From NCBI GenBank assembly GCA_039621445.1, contig CP154955.1:58397804-58461803 (forward strand): 64,000 nt of DNA, read 5' to 3'. The notes below the pieces were generated by a model, which worked only from the letters and a program-made list of their open reading frames with translations, did not search any database and had not been told where the DNA came from. The translations under genes were made by a program, and so were the position numbers. Below are positions 28,948 through 38,335 of this stretch, piece by piece (within the stretch, counting starts at the first letter, position 1; every line of letters starts with the position of its first letter). Origin of the DNA: Euglena gracilis (taxonomy: Eukaryota; Euglenida; Euglenophyceae; Euglenales).

Positions 28948-29870
28948 GACAGGAAGTGGTGAGAACAGCAGTTCGCAACAGTCTGCCTGGACAATTTGGT
29001 GTTGGCCATTCTGATCCCTGTTCCATTGTTGCCATTGGACTTCAGCAGCTTGTCGGCTGTCTCCATCACACAGGTGCTCAGGATTGGGGTGTGTTGCAAT
29101 TGGACTTTGCAAATGCCTTCAACTGCCTGCGCCGTGAGGGTATGCTGGACGCTGTTCGAGAACGTTGCCCTGAGATGACAGCATGGATGGAGAGCTGCTA
29201 CAGTGAGCATTCCACTTTGTACTGTGGGTCAACCTCCTTTCGCAGCAAAAGTGGTGTGCAACAAGGCGACCCATGTGGTCCTGCGGCGTTCGCAATTGCA
29301 GTTCAAAATCTTGTTGAAAAAGTGGGTGAGCTGGTCGGATGGCAAGCATGGTACTTGGATGATGCCCATCTCGTGGGTACCCCAGCACAACTGGAAACAG
29401 CAGTCCGATACATTCTGCGAGAAGGACCCCTCATTAGGGTTTCCCTGAATATATCCAAGTGTCGATTGTGGGGACCTGCCTTTGGAATGGAATGGTCCAG
29501 CCTCCCAACCAACACAACCCCGCTCCAACAAATTCCGGTGCAGGAATATTCTGAAGCAAGTGGCCTCAAGGTCCTTGGACTGCCAGTCTGCCACCCAGCA
29601 GGGGGGGCGTTCGCCTCCACTGTTTGGGCTCCACGAGTCGAAATGGTTCTGAAGGCATGCAATCTCCTACAGCTTGTGCCAAGTGCCCATGTCCAGTACA
29701 CCCTTCTGCGTCAATGTTTGGATGCATGTCGCGTCAATGACCTATTGAGGGGAACTCCACTGCCGCTTGCTGGGGACCAATGCTTATTGCTGAGCCACTG
29801 TTTACGAAACACGCTGAGTTGCATCATGACAGGACCAGTTGATGACAACCAGTGGTCACAGGCCACCTTG
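28948..29870 (+). pseudogene. Retrotransposon ORF, segment 3: RT catalytic core
   Basis: Motif A is LQLDFANAFNCLRR (catalytic Asp codon 29103-29105). Motif B is SGVQQGDPCGPAAFAIAVQ. Motif C is WYLDDAHLVG (YLDD, 29352-29363). Both metal-binding positions are intact. Downstream are ISKCRLWG and SGLKVLGLPV, the palm-to-thumb region. The segment ends near 29870, where one base is missing and the reading moves to the next frame in the conserved LPxxLGGLGI block. The RT core itself contains no stop. Confidence 0.92.
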
Positions 29871-29872
29871 CC

Positions 29873-30958
29873 ACCCCTTTGGGGGGACTAGGAATTAAGG
29901 ATCCGCAGGAATGCCGACTCGCTGCACGGTGGTCAGCCCAACTGGACTTCCTCCAAAGGGCTGAAACGTTGTTGGGACTTCCGGACTTCGTAATCCGCAA
30001 TATGAAACCACCAGATTTTGACTCCGCACTGACATTGCTGAAGATCGTTGGTGTTGAAGGTCAACCCCTGCAGGCCTTAACAGATGACTCCACCCGTGCC
30101 ACCCAACTACCACGAGAAATGGTGTCACAGAAACACTGGGGGAACGTCTGCTCAATGCTGCGCCAAAAGAAACTGCAAAACTCCCTGTCCGGATCCGATG
30201 CCATCCGATTTTCCTGCCAAACAAGGCCTCATGCCATGGCCTGGACGTGTGCAGTCCCCTCTGCTGGCACAAAAACCCTTGTTCCCACGAAAGAATTTGT
30301 TGCCCTCCTCCAATGGACGCTTGGCGCTCCTGTGGTAAAAACAGAAGAGAGCCACTCTCCCGCATGTCCACGATGCATGAGCCCACTTGACACAGCCGGC
30401 CACCACCTCGTCTGCTGCCACCGTAACAACCTCGTTCGGCGGCACGGGGCAGTGCAAAGCTTTGTCCTGAACCTGGCACAGCGAGCTGGCTTTCCTGCAC
30501 GTCGAGAAGAAAAAGCTGAGGACGGAACTCGACCGGGCGATGTTTTCATCACTCGATTTGACGCAAATGGACCCGCAGCCATTGATGTCACAGTCAGACA
30601 CCCACTAGCACCCTCCAGGTCACCTCCAGCTCAGGTGGACAATTGGCACACTCGACAGGAAGAAGACAAAATCGCCAAGTATGGGGACCCTTGCAAGCGA
30701 CGAGGCTGGACATTTATCCCACTGGTGATGGACTGCTACGGTGGCATGAGTGAAGCAGGCCAAGGATTCGTCTCCACATGCATCCGCCTCCAAACAAGCC
30801 AACATAACGGCTGGGAGAGGCGGGGTGTGGAGGCCAGTGCATGGCAGGGACTTGGAATGGCTCTGATGCGCGAGTTGGCAAGACAACTGGCATGGGGACA
30901 GTGCCCTGAGCAACTGCTTGATTGCAATAGCGGTGGTACACATTCCCCATACTTTTGA
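29873..30958 (+). pseudogene. Retrotransposon ORF, segment 4: thumb, zinc knuckle, REL endonuclease
   Basis: Begins with PLGGLGIKDPQECRLAARW (thumb). A zinc knuckle follows, CPRCMSPLDTAGHHLVCC (first Cys at 30365). Next is the restriction-like nuclease: RPGDVFITRFD, AAIDVTVRHPL (the D...D pair) and EDKIAKYGDPCKRRGWTFIP with the usual Lys, then LVMDCYGGMSEAG. In R2-type elements this domain nicks the target for target-primed reverse transcription. Stop TGA at 30956-30958. This last part is intact over 360 codons, so the copy is probably young apart from the insertions. Confidence 0.92.
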
Positions 30959-31202
30959 GTGTGACTTCATCCAGTGCACCGACCACCTCTACCACCTTCG
31001 GTGGCCCACACAAAGCAATGGCCATGAGGCCAGCTTTCTCACCTCCACTCTCGGACGGCTCTGAAACAACCCCAGGCACAAATCAGCCACTCTCGGACGG
31101 CTCTGAAACCACCCCAGGCACAAATCAGCCAACCAGCCAATGACACAAACACGCCAACAGTGGCAGGCAAAGCACACACTCCCCCCCCCCCCCCCCCCCC
31201 GC
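30959..31202 (+). repeat. Retrotransposon 3' region: 42-bp duplication and C-run
   Basis: CTCTCGGACGGCTCTGAAAC is repeated as a 42-bp tandem pair (31048-31131). The sequence then enters a ~22-bp C-run (31181-31202). Confidence 0.7.
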
Positions 31203-31290
31203 CGCCGTATATATTGAAGATGGGACTTTCCCATTTTCCTCTAACCATTGACCTCAGGACGGGCACGGCACTCCGTACAACCTTTATGTA

Positions 31291-31470
31291 CCACCCCCCC
31301 CCCCTTTATTGTCCCACCGACCTGCCCCCGGGAGGCCCGAGTGGACAATAAAGGGGGGGGGACAATAAAGGGGTACCAAAGGAGTTTCATTGGCCGGGCC
31401 AAAAAAACCTCCTGTCGGCCGGGGCCCAGGGACAATAAAGGGGGGGGGGGACAATAAAGGGGGGGGGTGG
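31291..31470. mobile_element. C-run MITE, TTTATTGTCC subfamily, full copy
   Basis: TA (31289-31290) then CCACCCCCCCCCCCTTTATT at the left; GGACAATAAAGGGGGGGGTGG then TA (31471-31472) at the right. Inside is a stem-loop GACCTGCCCCCGGGAGGCCC, then GGTACCAAAGGAGTTTCATT and GGCCGGGGCCCAGGGACAA. 180 bp, no coding capacity. TA duplication points to a Tc1/mariner-type or similar transposase. Confidence 0.85.
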
Positions 31471-31479
31471 TACTTTACA

Positions 31480-32160
31480 CCCATAGTATCTACCGGCGAC
31501 CTGTGGCCGCACAGGGAGTCATGAGGAGTTTCTCCTTGTGGCGAGGGCCAAAAGAGACATCTCCCTGGGCCCGGGGCACGGTCTGGGTGAAGCTGTGCTA
31601 CCCGCCGTGTTGTTGTTGTCTTCCTTCCTTGCACAAAAAAAAATAACTCCCCCCCCCCTGGACATGACAAAGGCCCGGACACTCCTCCTTCCGGATAAGT
31701 ATAACGGTACGGTGGTGGGGCGAACCGAGTCCACCGACCAGTGGCACAGCCTACTGGATTTGAAGGTTCGGGGGAGTCAGGTTATGTACAGAAGCGACAG
31801 TCTCAGGTACAGGGGGAGGGCAGGAGGGATTGGGAAACAAGCGGAAATGTAGGCGAGGGGGCGTTTTATAGATGGCTGTGCGAAGTACAATTGAGAAAGC
31901 CTCATGGCTAGCAGGTGCGCTACAAGGAGAGGGGAGGACAGGAATAGGGATGGATGGGTAGCAGAGGCAAAGAGGGAGGGGTGTGACCCGCGCTGGGGCG
32001 GGTGGGACCCTTTGGTACAAGGACTGGTGGGGTGGGCACCCACACCGGAGGGAAGAGAGAGGAGAGGGAAGTACCCAAGGGATAGGGGAGGGGAGAGGCT
32101 AGATTGGAGAGGGAGGAGAAGGAGCAGAAAGGGATCAATAATGGGGTTTAATGATTGCGC
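31480..32160. other. Non-coding spacer with R3 copy 2
   Basis: 31710-31791 is R3 copy 2. 31800-32150 is purine-rich (GGGAGGG) and may be the 3' region of the minus-strand endonuclease fragment that follows, because 33.88-34.14 kb next to the second fragment has a similar composition. Confidence 0.4.
31710..31791 (+). repeat. Short interspersed motif R3, copy 2
   Basis: CGGTGGTGGGGCGAACCGAG, TCCACCGACCAGTGGCACAG, CCTACTGGATTTGAAGG, then GTTATGTACAG as in copy 1. Confidence 0.75.
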
Positions 32161-32164
32161 TCCT

Positions 32165-32660
32165 TGGTGAGGAGGGAGCTGAGCTGGGCAACAATCCCGG
32201 AGAACAGAGCAAGGGAGAGACCCTCCTGCAGTTCGCTAAGGACAGAACTGCGCGCACCCCCAGAGGTGGTAGCCCCTAGGCAGCGACGTACTCCGCTGAC
32301 CGTTACCCCCGAAGGAGCCCCACACACTGAGGATCAGCGGGGAGAAACGAACCCCACGAGCCAGGCATCGTGCCTCGTATTTGGACACCTTCCTATCTGC
32401 TCGGCTCCGGAGCAGGTCCCAGGAGGACGGAAGGTTCCATGCCGCACTGGGCGGTGAGGGGTGATTGATGCCCACATCAATGGCCCAGGAGGCAGCCCCT
32501 GACCAGTGGGGGAGGAAGAGAAACCTCGAGGGCATAGGGAACACCACGTGCCTGGAGCTGTAGTCCCAAGAAGTGTTGGATACGGTGGTGCCGCTCCCAC
32601 AGTTTGTTTTCCGACAGCACAGGGCGTGGGCCCAGAAGGGGTCGATTACTTGGTCGATAA
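32165..32660 (-). pseudogene. REL-endonuclease fragment of a second retrotransposon family, copy 1
   Basis: Minus-strand reading gives DPFWAHALCCRKTN (zinc-knuckle remnant; the related copy has DPFGDHALCC), LPHWSGAASWAIDVGINH (nuclease core with the Asp kept), KYEARCLARGVRFSPLILS and WGSFGG. It has frameshifts between blocks and no RT domain, so it is a 5'-truncated, decayed copy. It is clearly homologous to 34389-35402 but only distantly to the 30-kb element. R3 copy 3 and a C-run element follow on its upstream side. Confidence 0.75.
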
Positions 32661-32820
32661 CGGTGGTGGGGCGAACCGAATCCACCGACCAGTGGCGCAG
32701 CCTACTGGGTTTGAAGTGTTCGGGGGGAAGGCTGCCATGCCCCCCCCCATATAAGACCCCCCCATAGGGGGTGCTACCCCCGTACCCCCCCCCGTGACCC
32801 GCCCGTGACCCGAGAATCGA
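32661..32820. repeat. R3 copy 3 and C-run element fragments
   Basis: 32661-32730 is R3 (CGGTGGTGGGGCGAACCGA). 32736-32766 is a left terminus CCATGCCCCCCCCC, ATATAAGACCCCCC. 32775-32815 has GTACCCCCCCCCGTGACCC, similar to 33665-33700. Confidence 0.7.
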
Positions 32821-33595
32821 GCCTTCAATTTTCATACAATGCATCAACCTTCATCACTTCAGCCTTTCTTTTCATTCATCATTTCAGCTTGCTTTTTGAT
32901 GCAGGTGACGTTTTTTGGTCGCTTTTCATCAATTTTCTGGTTCAAACCATCGAAAATTTGCCTTGCCATGGTCTAAAAATGGAAAGAAATGCCAAGATTT
33001 GAGGTGAAAATTTTTTCGACCCAAACAATGGCGCTTCTTTGCCATATGAATTTGACCCAAAACATTGGCAAAAGGGGAGATTGCGCAAGTAGGAAAGAAT
33101 TTCATGGCAAAAAGGGGGAGGGGAAACATGAACTTTTTGTGGAAGAAACCCCCCCAAAAACAGAAAATAATTGTCCTCACCCCACCTTCCATTTGGACAA
33201 CCAAACCTCTTTCTTGCACCCAACGTTCAACGCACCTCCACACCCAAAAATGGCCAAAAATCTTGTCCCCCCCCCAAAAGTGCCAAAAATTGGTGCATTT
33301 CTGCAACTAAAACAGAATTTTTTGGCGATTTTTTTCCCCTTCAAAAATAGCCATTTTGGGCCATTTTTTCAAAAATGGCCCAAAATGCATCCCAAAAAAA
33401 TGTAACGGTCAAGAAAATCCTAACAAAATTCCTTTTCAAAAAAATGAAAAAAATGACCAATTTTGGACATAAAAATCACCCAAAAATGACCACTTTCAAA
33501 CCAAGAGGCGTTTTTTTTTTGTTCAAAATGGCCCAAAAATGGCCAAAAATGATTGCTTTTTGGACCCAAAAATCACCGATATTAGGATGCGTGCC
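32821..33595. other. AT-rich spacer with AAAAATGGCCAAAA words
   Basis: About 770 bp with many AAAAATGNCCAAAA-type words, also seen at 28.65-28.85, 35.7, 39.45 and 46.95 kb. No gene recognised; frames read as random Lys/Phe-rich peptides. Confidence 0.5.
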
Positions 33596-33657
33596 GCCCT
33601 TCTCGTGATGGGATGCAACAACATGGATGCTGCCTCCCGACCACCTCCAAAGTGGCA

Positions 33658-33854
33658 TACTTCCCCCGTGAACCCCCCCCCCGTGACCCCCCCATGACCC
33701 GCACCACCCCCAAAAAAACCCCCCCCCCCCCCGTGGCCAGCCGAAGGCCGGCCCTTTGGCCGGGACCGACCCCCCCATATAAGACCCCCCCCATATAAGA
33801 CCCCCCCTGGGATTTTGGCTCCCGACGGGGGGTCTTATATGGGGGGGGGCATGG
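33658..33854. mobile_element. C-run MITE cluster, ATAAGACC subfamily
   Basis: The right end is clear: GGGATTTTGGCTCCCGACGG, GGGTCTTATATGGGGG, GGCATGG then TA (33855-33856). Leftward are two CATATAAGACCCCCCC words, a GGCCAGCCGAAGGCCGGCC palindrome and CCCCGTGACCCCCCCATGAC. A TA at 33658-33659 may mark the left end, but two elements may be fused here. Confidence 0.7.
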
Positions 33855-33856
33855 TA

Positions 33857-34177
33857 TGTACAGATGGGGCGACCCCATGAATGAGGCAGTGAGTAACATC
33901 CGGTTCCGATGAAACCCGGAAGGGCGAAGGGTGGGTTGCATGGAGTGTCGTCGCGTAGGGGTAGTAGGCAGGGAGGGTAGAAACAAGGCAGGAATGTGCA
34001 ATCAATGGAAAAAGGGAGGGAGGCGGCCAATGTGGTGGAGAAGGAAGGGCAGGGGAATGGCAGGGAGTATTGGGGGACAAGCCGGGGAGCGAAGAAGGCA
34101 TTTAGCGTGCTAAGGGGCCGGGGGACAGCCTGTGTATCGTATTTAGAAGGCAGCGATGGTGTGACCGAGCTCCTTCG
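33857..34177. other. Purine-rich spacer
   Basis: About 320 bp without a convincing gene. Probably the 3' flank of the minus-strand endonuclease fragment to its right. Confidence 0.4.
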
Positions 34178-34182
34178 TGATG

Positions 34183-34388
34183 GGGGTGTTCCCCCCGCGT
34201 CCCCCCCCCCGTCCCCCCTGCGTCCCGGACTTTGGCCGAGCACATTTTTTTGGTTGACCAAAGGAAAATTACATGCAAATTTGGGTGACGTCAAAGAAAA
34301 CGTGTGGGAATGTAGGGCCACGGTTTCCCCCCCCGCCCCCCCCCCCCCCCCCCCCCCCCCGTGTCCCCCCCGCGTCCCGAACCACCCC
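34183..34388. mobile_element. G-run-ended element (GGGGTGTT), GACGCGGGG type
   Basis: Left GGGGTGTTCCCCCCGCGTC, right GCGTCCCGAACCACCCC. The flanks TGATG and CGATG match at four of five bases. The paralogous sequence at ~32165-32175 (CTCCTTGGTGAGGAGGGAGC) lacks the element, supporting insertion. Confidence 0.7.
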
Positions 34389-35402
34389 CGATGAGAAGGG
34401 CGCCGAGTTGAGCGGCCACTCCGGAGAACAGTGCCAAAGAGAGGCCCTATTGTAAACCCCCCCCAAAAAATAAGACCCCCCAAAAAATAAGACCCCCCCA
34501 AAATAAGACCCCCCCTGGGCCGATCGAGCAAAAATCCAACTTAAGACCCCCCCCCCATAAATAAGACCCCCCTTGACGGCGCGAAGCGCCGGGGACGGTG
34601 AAATTACCAAATTACCAAAAACCCCAATTTCATGCACAAAAATGGTGAAACTTCAACAAATTTCAGGTTTTTGAAGTGCAAAATAACATGCTAAATGTCA
34701 AATTACAAAATCTACACATGGCACGAAGCGCCAAAGGAAAAATTTTAGCACTCTTGGGAACCTGAAAAATGGTACTTTTTCGGGCCCAGGTCGGTCAAGA
34801 AAAAATCCCAAAATAAGACCCCCCCCAAAAATAAGACCCCCCCTGGAGGCTTCCAGCAACGGACCCAAAAATAAGACCCGGGTCTTATTTTTGGGGGGGG
34901 TTTAGTTCGTCTAGGAACACGCTCCGCGCCCCACCCGAGGCCGTGGCCCCGAGCTCATCCCACACGGTCTAACTGTCTCCCCCGAAGGACCCCCAGATGC
35001 TGAGGATCTACGGGGAGAAGCGCGCCCCGTGCCTGGCAGCGGGCCCCATACTTGTTGGCTGTCTTCTTCTGAGCTCGGCCGTGCAGGAGCTCACAGGAGG
35101 CGGGCAAGCTCCAAGCAGCACTGGGCGGCGAGAGGTGGTTGATCCCCACGGCGATGGCCCACGAGGCAACCCCCGACCAGTGTGGCAGGAAGATATCCGC
35201 ATCACGCTTCTGATCTGCCGCCACAGAAATCTCGAGGGCGTGGCGGATCCCCCGAGCCTGCAACTGGGCACCCAAGAAGTGCTGAACCCAGTGGTGACGC
35301 TCCCACAACTCGTTCTTGTGGCAGCATAGAGCGTGATCCCCAAAGGGATCCACAACCTGCCCACAGCCCAGGGGGCAGGGTCAACCCGCCAAGCTCAAGG
35401 GG
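34389..35402 (-). pseudogene. REL-endonuclease fragment of the second retrotransposon family, copy 2
   Basis: From the right (minus strand): CPLGCGQVVDPFGDHALCC (zinc knuckle), ELWERHHWVQHFLGAQLQ, ARGIRHALEISVAADQKRDA, DIFLPHWSGVASWAIAVGIN (the second nuclease Asp is replaced by Ala, so probably dead), and NKYGARCQARGALLP. The C-terminal part continues to ~34389 after a 448-bp element (34455-34902). The RT domain is absent. Compared with copy 1, this one keeps a better zinc knuckle but has lost the Asp. Confidence 0.78.
34455..34902. mobile_element. C-run MITE, AAATAAGACC subfamily, full copy 1 (448 bp)
   Basis: TA (34453-34454), AACCCCCCCCAAAAAATAAG at the left; CTTATTTTTGGGGGGGGTT, TA (34903-34904) at the right. 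The homologous endonuclease copy at 32.2 kb provides the empty site. Internal landmarks: CGGCGCGAAGCGCCGGGGAC, AACATGCTAAATGTCAAATT and GGGCCCAGGTCGGTCAAGAA. These also occur, inverted, in 61507-61959. Confidence 0.88.
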
Positions 35403-36080
35403 ATGATGGGCAACCCCAGGTGCTTTTTTTGCCAATCCTCGGTCAGAGAAGACACCAAATTTGGGATGTTTCAATCATAGCTGGCACTAGGACCTAGTTT
35501 GGAATGGTTTCAAGCCAAAATGGCAGAAAAATGCCCTATTTTGACCATTCTTGTTGAAGACAACCAGAAGTACCATCCCCCCCCCCCCCGAGCTATTCCC
35601 CCCCCCTGAGCTATTCCCATTGGGGGTACGGGAATAGCTCACTGTCATAGCACTTTTTATAAAGAACTTCCTAAGAAAGTGGTCAAAAATCGACGTTTTT
35701 GGACCATTTTCAAAAATCACCTTTTGGCAAATGTGCTCAAAATTGACCATTTTTTGCGAACATCCAAAAAGTTGCCAAAAATGACCCCTTTTGGGTTGCC
35801 CGAGGGTCGGGTTTGGGAATAGCTCGGGGGGGGGGGACCTAGGTCGCCCCCCCTACTGTTCCCCTCCCCCCCGTTACGCCATCCGGGGGGTTCCGGGGGG
35901 GCGGTGGGGAACAGGGTCCCGGGGACGGGAACAGCGCAGTGTGGGGCAGTAAGTTATTGTTTTCAGTCATTGAGCTAGAGATTGGTCACCCTTCGAGCGA
36001 TCAAAGGCAAAATGTGTGGACCATCTTTTCTCCTTTGTTTTGGTTTTGGGGTTGGTTTTGCCCTTTTTGCATGGTGAACG
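35403..36080. repeat. Diverged relative of the 427-bp hAT-like MITE, carrying an insertion
   Basis: CAATCCTCGGTCAGAGAAGACACC, CAAAATGGCAGAAAAATGCCC, TTGTTGAAGACAACCA and GATTGGTCACCC with GATCAAAGGCAAAAT also occur in order at 39385-39560. Here they are split by the C-run element at 35573-35949. Terminal repeats are not seen. Confidence 0.7.
35573..35949. mobile_element. C-run MITE, GAGCTATTCC subfamily (377 bp)
   Basis: TA (35571-35572), CCATCCCCCCCCCCCCGAGC, TATTCC words in both orientations (35590, 35610, 35630, 35817), right end GTGTGGGGCAG then TA (35950-35951). The uninterrupted relative at ~39495 shows the empty site. The right terminus matches the left poorly, so the exact end is less sure. 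Confidence 0.7.
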
Positions 36081-36690
36081 GCCCAACAGCTGGAGGATGT
36101 TTTGAGTGAGCGAAGGATACACACGCAAAAGAGGGGAAGAGGCAAAAGGACTGAGTAGCAGAATGGCACCAAATGTGCAGTGAACGGCGTTTGTGGGGGT
36201 CCACAATGTGGGGGGGACCAGAATGGCACCACAGAATAACGCTCCCACCCCCACGGTCTCCGCCCAAAAAAAGGCCCCATCGGACAACGTCAACACCGCG
36301 GGTCATGCCCCCCAGAAGCCGCTTCCCCTTGGAAAATGCACCCCCCCACCACCCCCGCAAATGCAAGGGACGCTTCCAAACCCCCCTCCTACATTCCCCC
36401 CCATTCCCATCGCCCGCCGACCCCCCATTCCGGGGCCACCCACGAGAAACGCTTGTGCGTCGACCCAGATCAAAGAACCCGCCCACCACAAGGAACCGAC
36501 TCGGCACCACACACCCAACCGCGCAAGAAAAGCCACACCCACTCCCTCCAAATATGACAATGGCCCCCGTCAACGTATTGTCCCTGGTAGGCCCCCCAAC
36601 CAGTCCCCCATTAGTTCAAGTGAAAAACGATCACAATGACAAAGGGCCCTTGCGCGTGAGGGCAGGAGCTCCGTCAGTTTACTAAGCCAA
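36081..36690 (+). other. Proline-rich open frame, unknown
   Basis: Several overlapping frames are open. The best (about 36193-36639) is Pro-rich (KCTPPPPPQMQGTLPNPPP) and ends KRSQ. It could be a disordered region of a transposon gag-like protein or a spurious frame in C-rich DNA. No ATG with good context and no domain. Confidence 0.25.
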
Positions 36691-36723
36691 CTGCCCCAAT
36701 TCAAAAGTGAAAAAAGGGGGGAG

Positions 36724-37280
36724 TTGAGCAAGCATTCGGTCAAACGTCAGTCCTCAGGCACCACGTGCTCAACAACATCCGACTTACATAAAAGGCAGCC
36801 TGTGGCCGTACGCCCGAATACAAAAATCCAAAGGCGTTTTGTGCCATTACGCCAACGTCTTCCGAAACTCGGGGGTCGCCACCTTTCCTCGATCCTTCGT
36901 TCGCCCCAACACCAAAAGGCAGACACCAGATTCCTCACCCGCATACCCCATAGCCCCGCAGATCTGCGCTTACAGAACGCCCCTAGGATCCCCCTCGGTG
37001 AGCCTGGGTCACGGCCCTCATTCATGGTCCCGGCCCCCCCTCCCCCATTCCATTGCCCGATCGCCCACGTCCCCATCACAGGCCAACTCACCAACCATTC
37101 ATCTTTGCCCACCACATCCGCACAATCCCGACCCCGACCTTTCCCCCACTCTCCAATCCTCAGATGCCCATTCCCCATGCGGCGAAAGAAATATTGTTCA
37201 ACTTGACATATTTTCATACAACGTCCCACACCACGCATACAAAAAATTTTGGTCAAACCATCCCATCCTTCAATAGATCG
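36724..37280 (+). other. Unknown open frames
   Basis: Frames at 36724-37206 and 36839-37276 overlap. The first is basic (RPNTKIQRRFVPLRQRLPKL). Neither is recognised, and the two cannot be told apart by composition. Confidence 0.25.
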
Positions 37281-37690
37281 GCGATAGAATGAAAAAAATT
37301 TGAATTATGGACTGTCAACCAACTTGAACAGGAAAAGCATGGCGAGGTACTGGTGGATCCTTCATGGTTGCAAAAGTGAAGGAAATATTTTTCATTTTTT
37401 GAAACATAGCATTGGGTATCTTTCGAAAGATTGTGAAAAATATATTTCATTTCAGAAATATTTCAAAAATATTTCGGAAAGACTTTCCATCCCATCCCAT
37501 CCTTGGCCTTCCCTTTTTGTTTCTGCATTTACGATCCAGGTCTTCAGCTGTCCCCATGACAAACACAGAATTCATGACCACGGGACCTTTGCAATGACAG
37601 AGATATCGAGTCAAATCCGGGGCCGACTTCGCCTTCGGATCGTGGGGCAGCTTTTATGGCAGTGAATCAATCAGCCTCCAAGCACCAACC
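37281..37690. other. AT-rich spacer
   Basis: Contains repeated AAATATTTTTCATTTTTTGAA-like words (37380-37480). A 46-codon stretch ending GQLLWQ (to 37665) has normal composition but no identity. Confidence 0.35.
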
Positions 37691-37693
37691 AGA

Positions 37694-37886
37694 ATGGTAG
37701 GTGTTCTATGTAATCAACAACGGGCACCGCTGTTTAGGTTTTTGTTTGAGGCCTATGCCTTGCCCCCTGATGAATCAACCATGGAACACAGAAGAAGACC
37801 ATATAAGGCAGTAGTGGTGGACAGACAAAGTGCACCAAGCAAGGAAAGAAGCTCTAAAGAACGCCTTGCCACAGGAGACAAGGCAC
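37694..37886 (+). other. Exon-like fragment interrupted by a G-run element
   Basis: Frame VGVLCNQQRAPLFRFLFEAY, ALPPDESTMEHRRRPYKAV, then a basic KERSSKERLATGDKA, cut by a G-run at 37887. It may be the upstream exon of the gene whose next exon starts at 38336. Function unknown. Confidence 0.35.
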
Positions 37887-38010
37887 AGGGGGGGGAGGGG
37901 GGGGTCCGAGGGGGGGGGGTTGGAAGCTGTACAAGGGGGGGAGGGGGGTCCCCAGAAAATCACAACTGTACTGCCTACCCCGAGACGGTTGTGATTTTTT
38001 GGTCCAGTTG
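37887..38010. mobile_element. G-run element, CTGTACA subfamily
   Basis: GGGGGGGTTGGAAGCTGTAC, AAGGGGGGGAGGGGGGTCCC and AACTGTACTGCCT recur at 48195-48290 in a second copy. The ends are not defined. Confidence 0.55.
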
Positions 38011-38024
38011 AGGTTTCCAATGTA

Positions 38025-38191
38025 CCATCCCTCCCCCATATTGTACCCCCCGGGGAGCCATTTTCTGGGGGGGAGGTACATTATGGGGGGGGTACAATAT
38101 GCAGACCGTGAACCGTCAAAAAAGACCTTTAATTTTCTTCATAAGGAAATTGGGGTACATTATGGGGGGTACAATATGGGGGGGGGCATGG
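38025..38191. mobile_element. C-run MITE, ATATTGTACC subfamily, full copy
   Basis: TA (38023-38024), CCATCCCTCCCCCATATTGT at the left; GTACAATATGGGGGGG, GGCATGG, TA (38192-38193) at the right. 167 bp. It lies in a probable intron just upstream of the exon at 38336. Confidence 0.82.
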
Positions 38192-38335
38192 TATATACAT
38201 TTTGTACCATACACATAAAGAGACCTCAAAGACACAAATGTCCATTGGCATGAGTGTCCCGATCCGTTTTGCCGGCGATCAAAAACACACGCCCCTAAAA
38301 CCAAAGCATTGCCCTTCAATCTGTCATTCCTTCAG

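Larger units (their letters stand above)
26305..31175 (+). mobile_element. R2-like non-LTR retrotransposon with 2A-like N-terminus
   Basis: One long protein can be followed through four segments of the plus strand: 26336-27116, 27968-28525, 28948-29870 and 29873-30958. Domain order is 2A-like peptide, N-terminal region, reverse transcriptase, zinc knuckle, restriction-like (PDDEXK) endonuclease, the order of REL-endonuclease non-LTR elements such as R2. Full length would be about 1,110 residues. The breaks are two MITE insertions with target duplications and a single missing base near 29870. The 3' UTR (30959-31175) has a 42-bp duplication and ends in a C-run; no poly-A tail is seen. The ends of the element are not precisely defined. 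Confidence 0.88.

Noticed and set aside
29852-30958. A separate gene starting at 29852
   Set aside because: It is the downstream part of the retrotransposon protein in a shifted frame. The apparent start lies inside the conserved thumb region.
33476-34531. 351-codon minus-strand frame
   Set aside because: It crosses C-run elements, a G-run element and spacer. Gly/Pro/His-rich low complexity, no domain.
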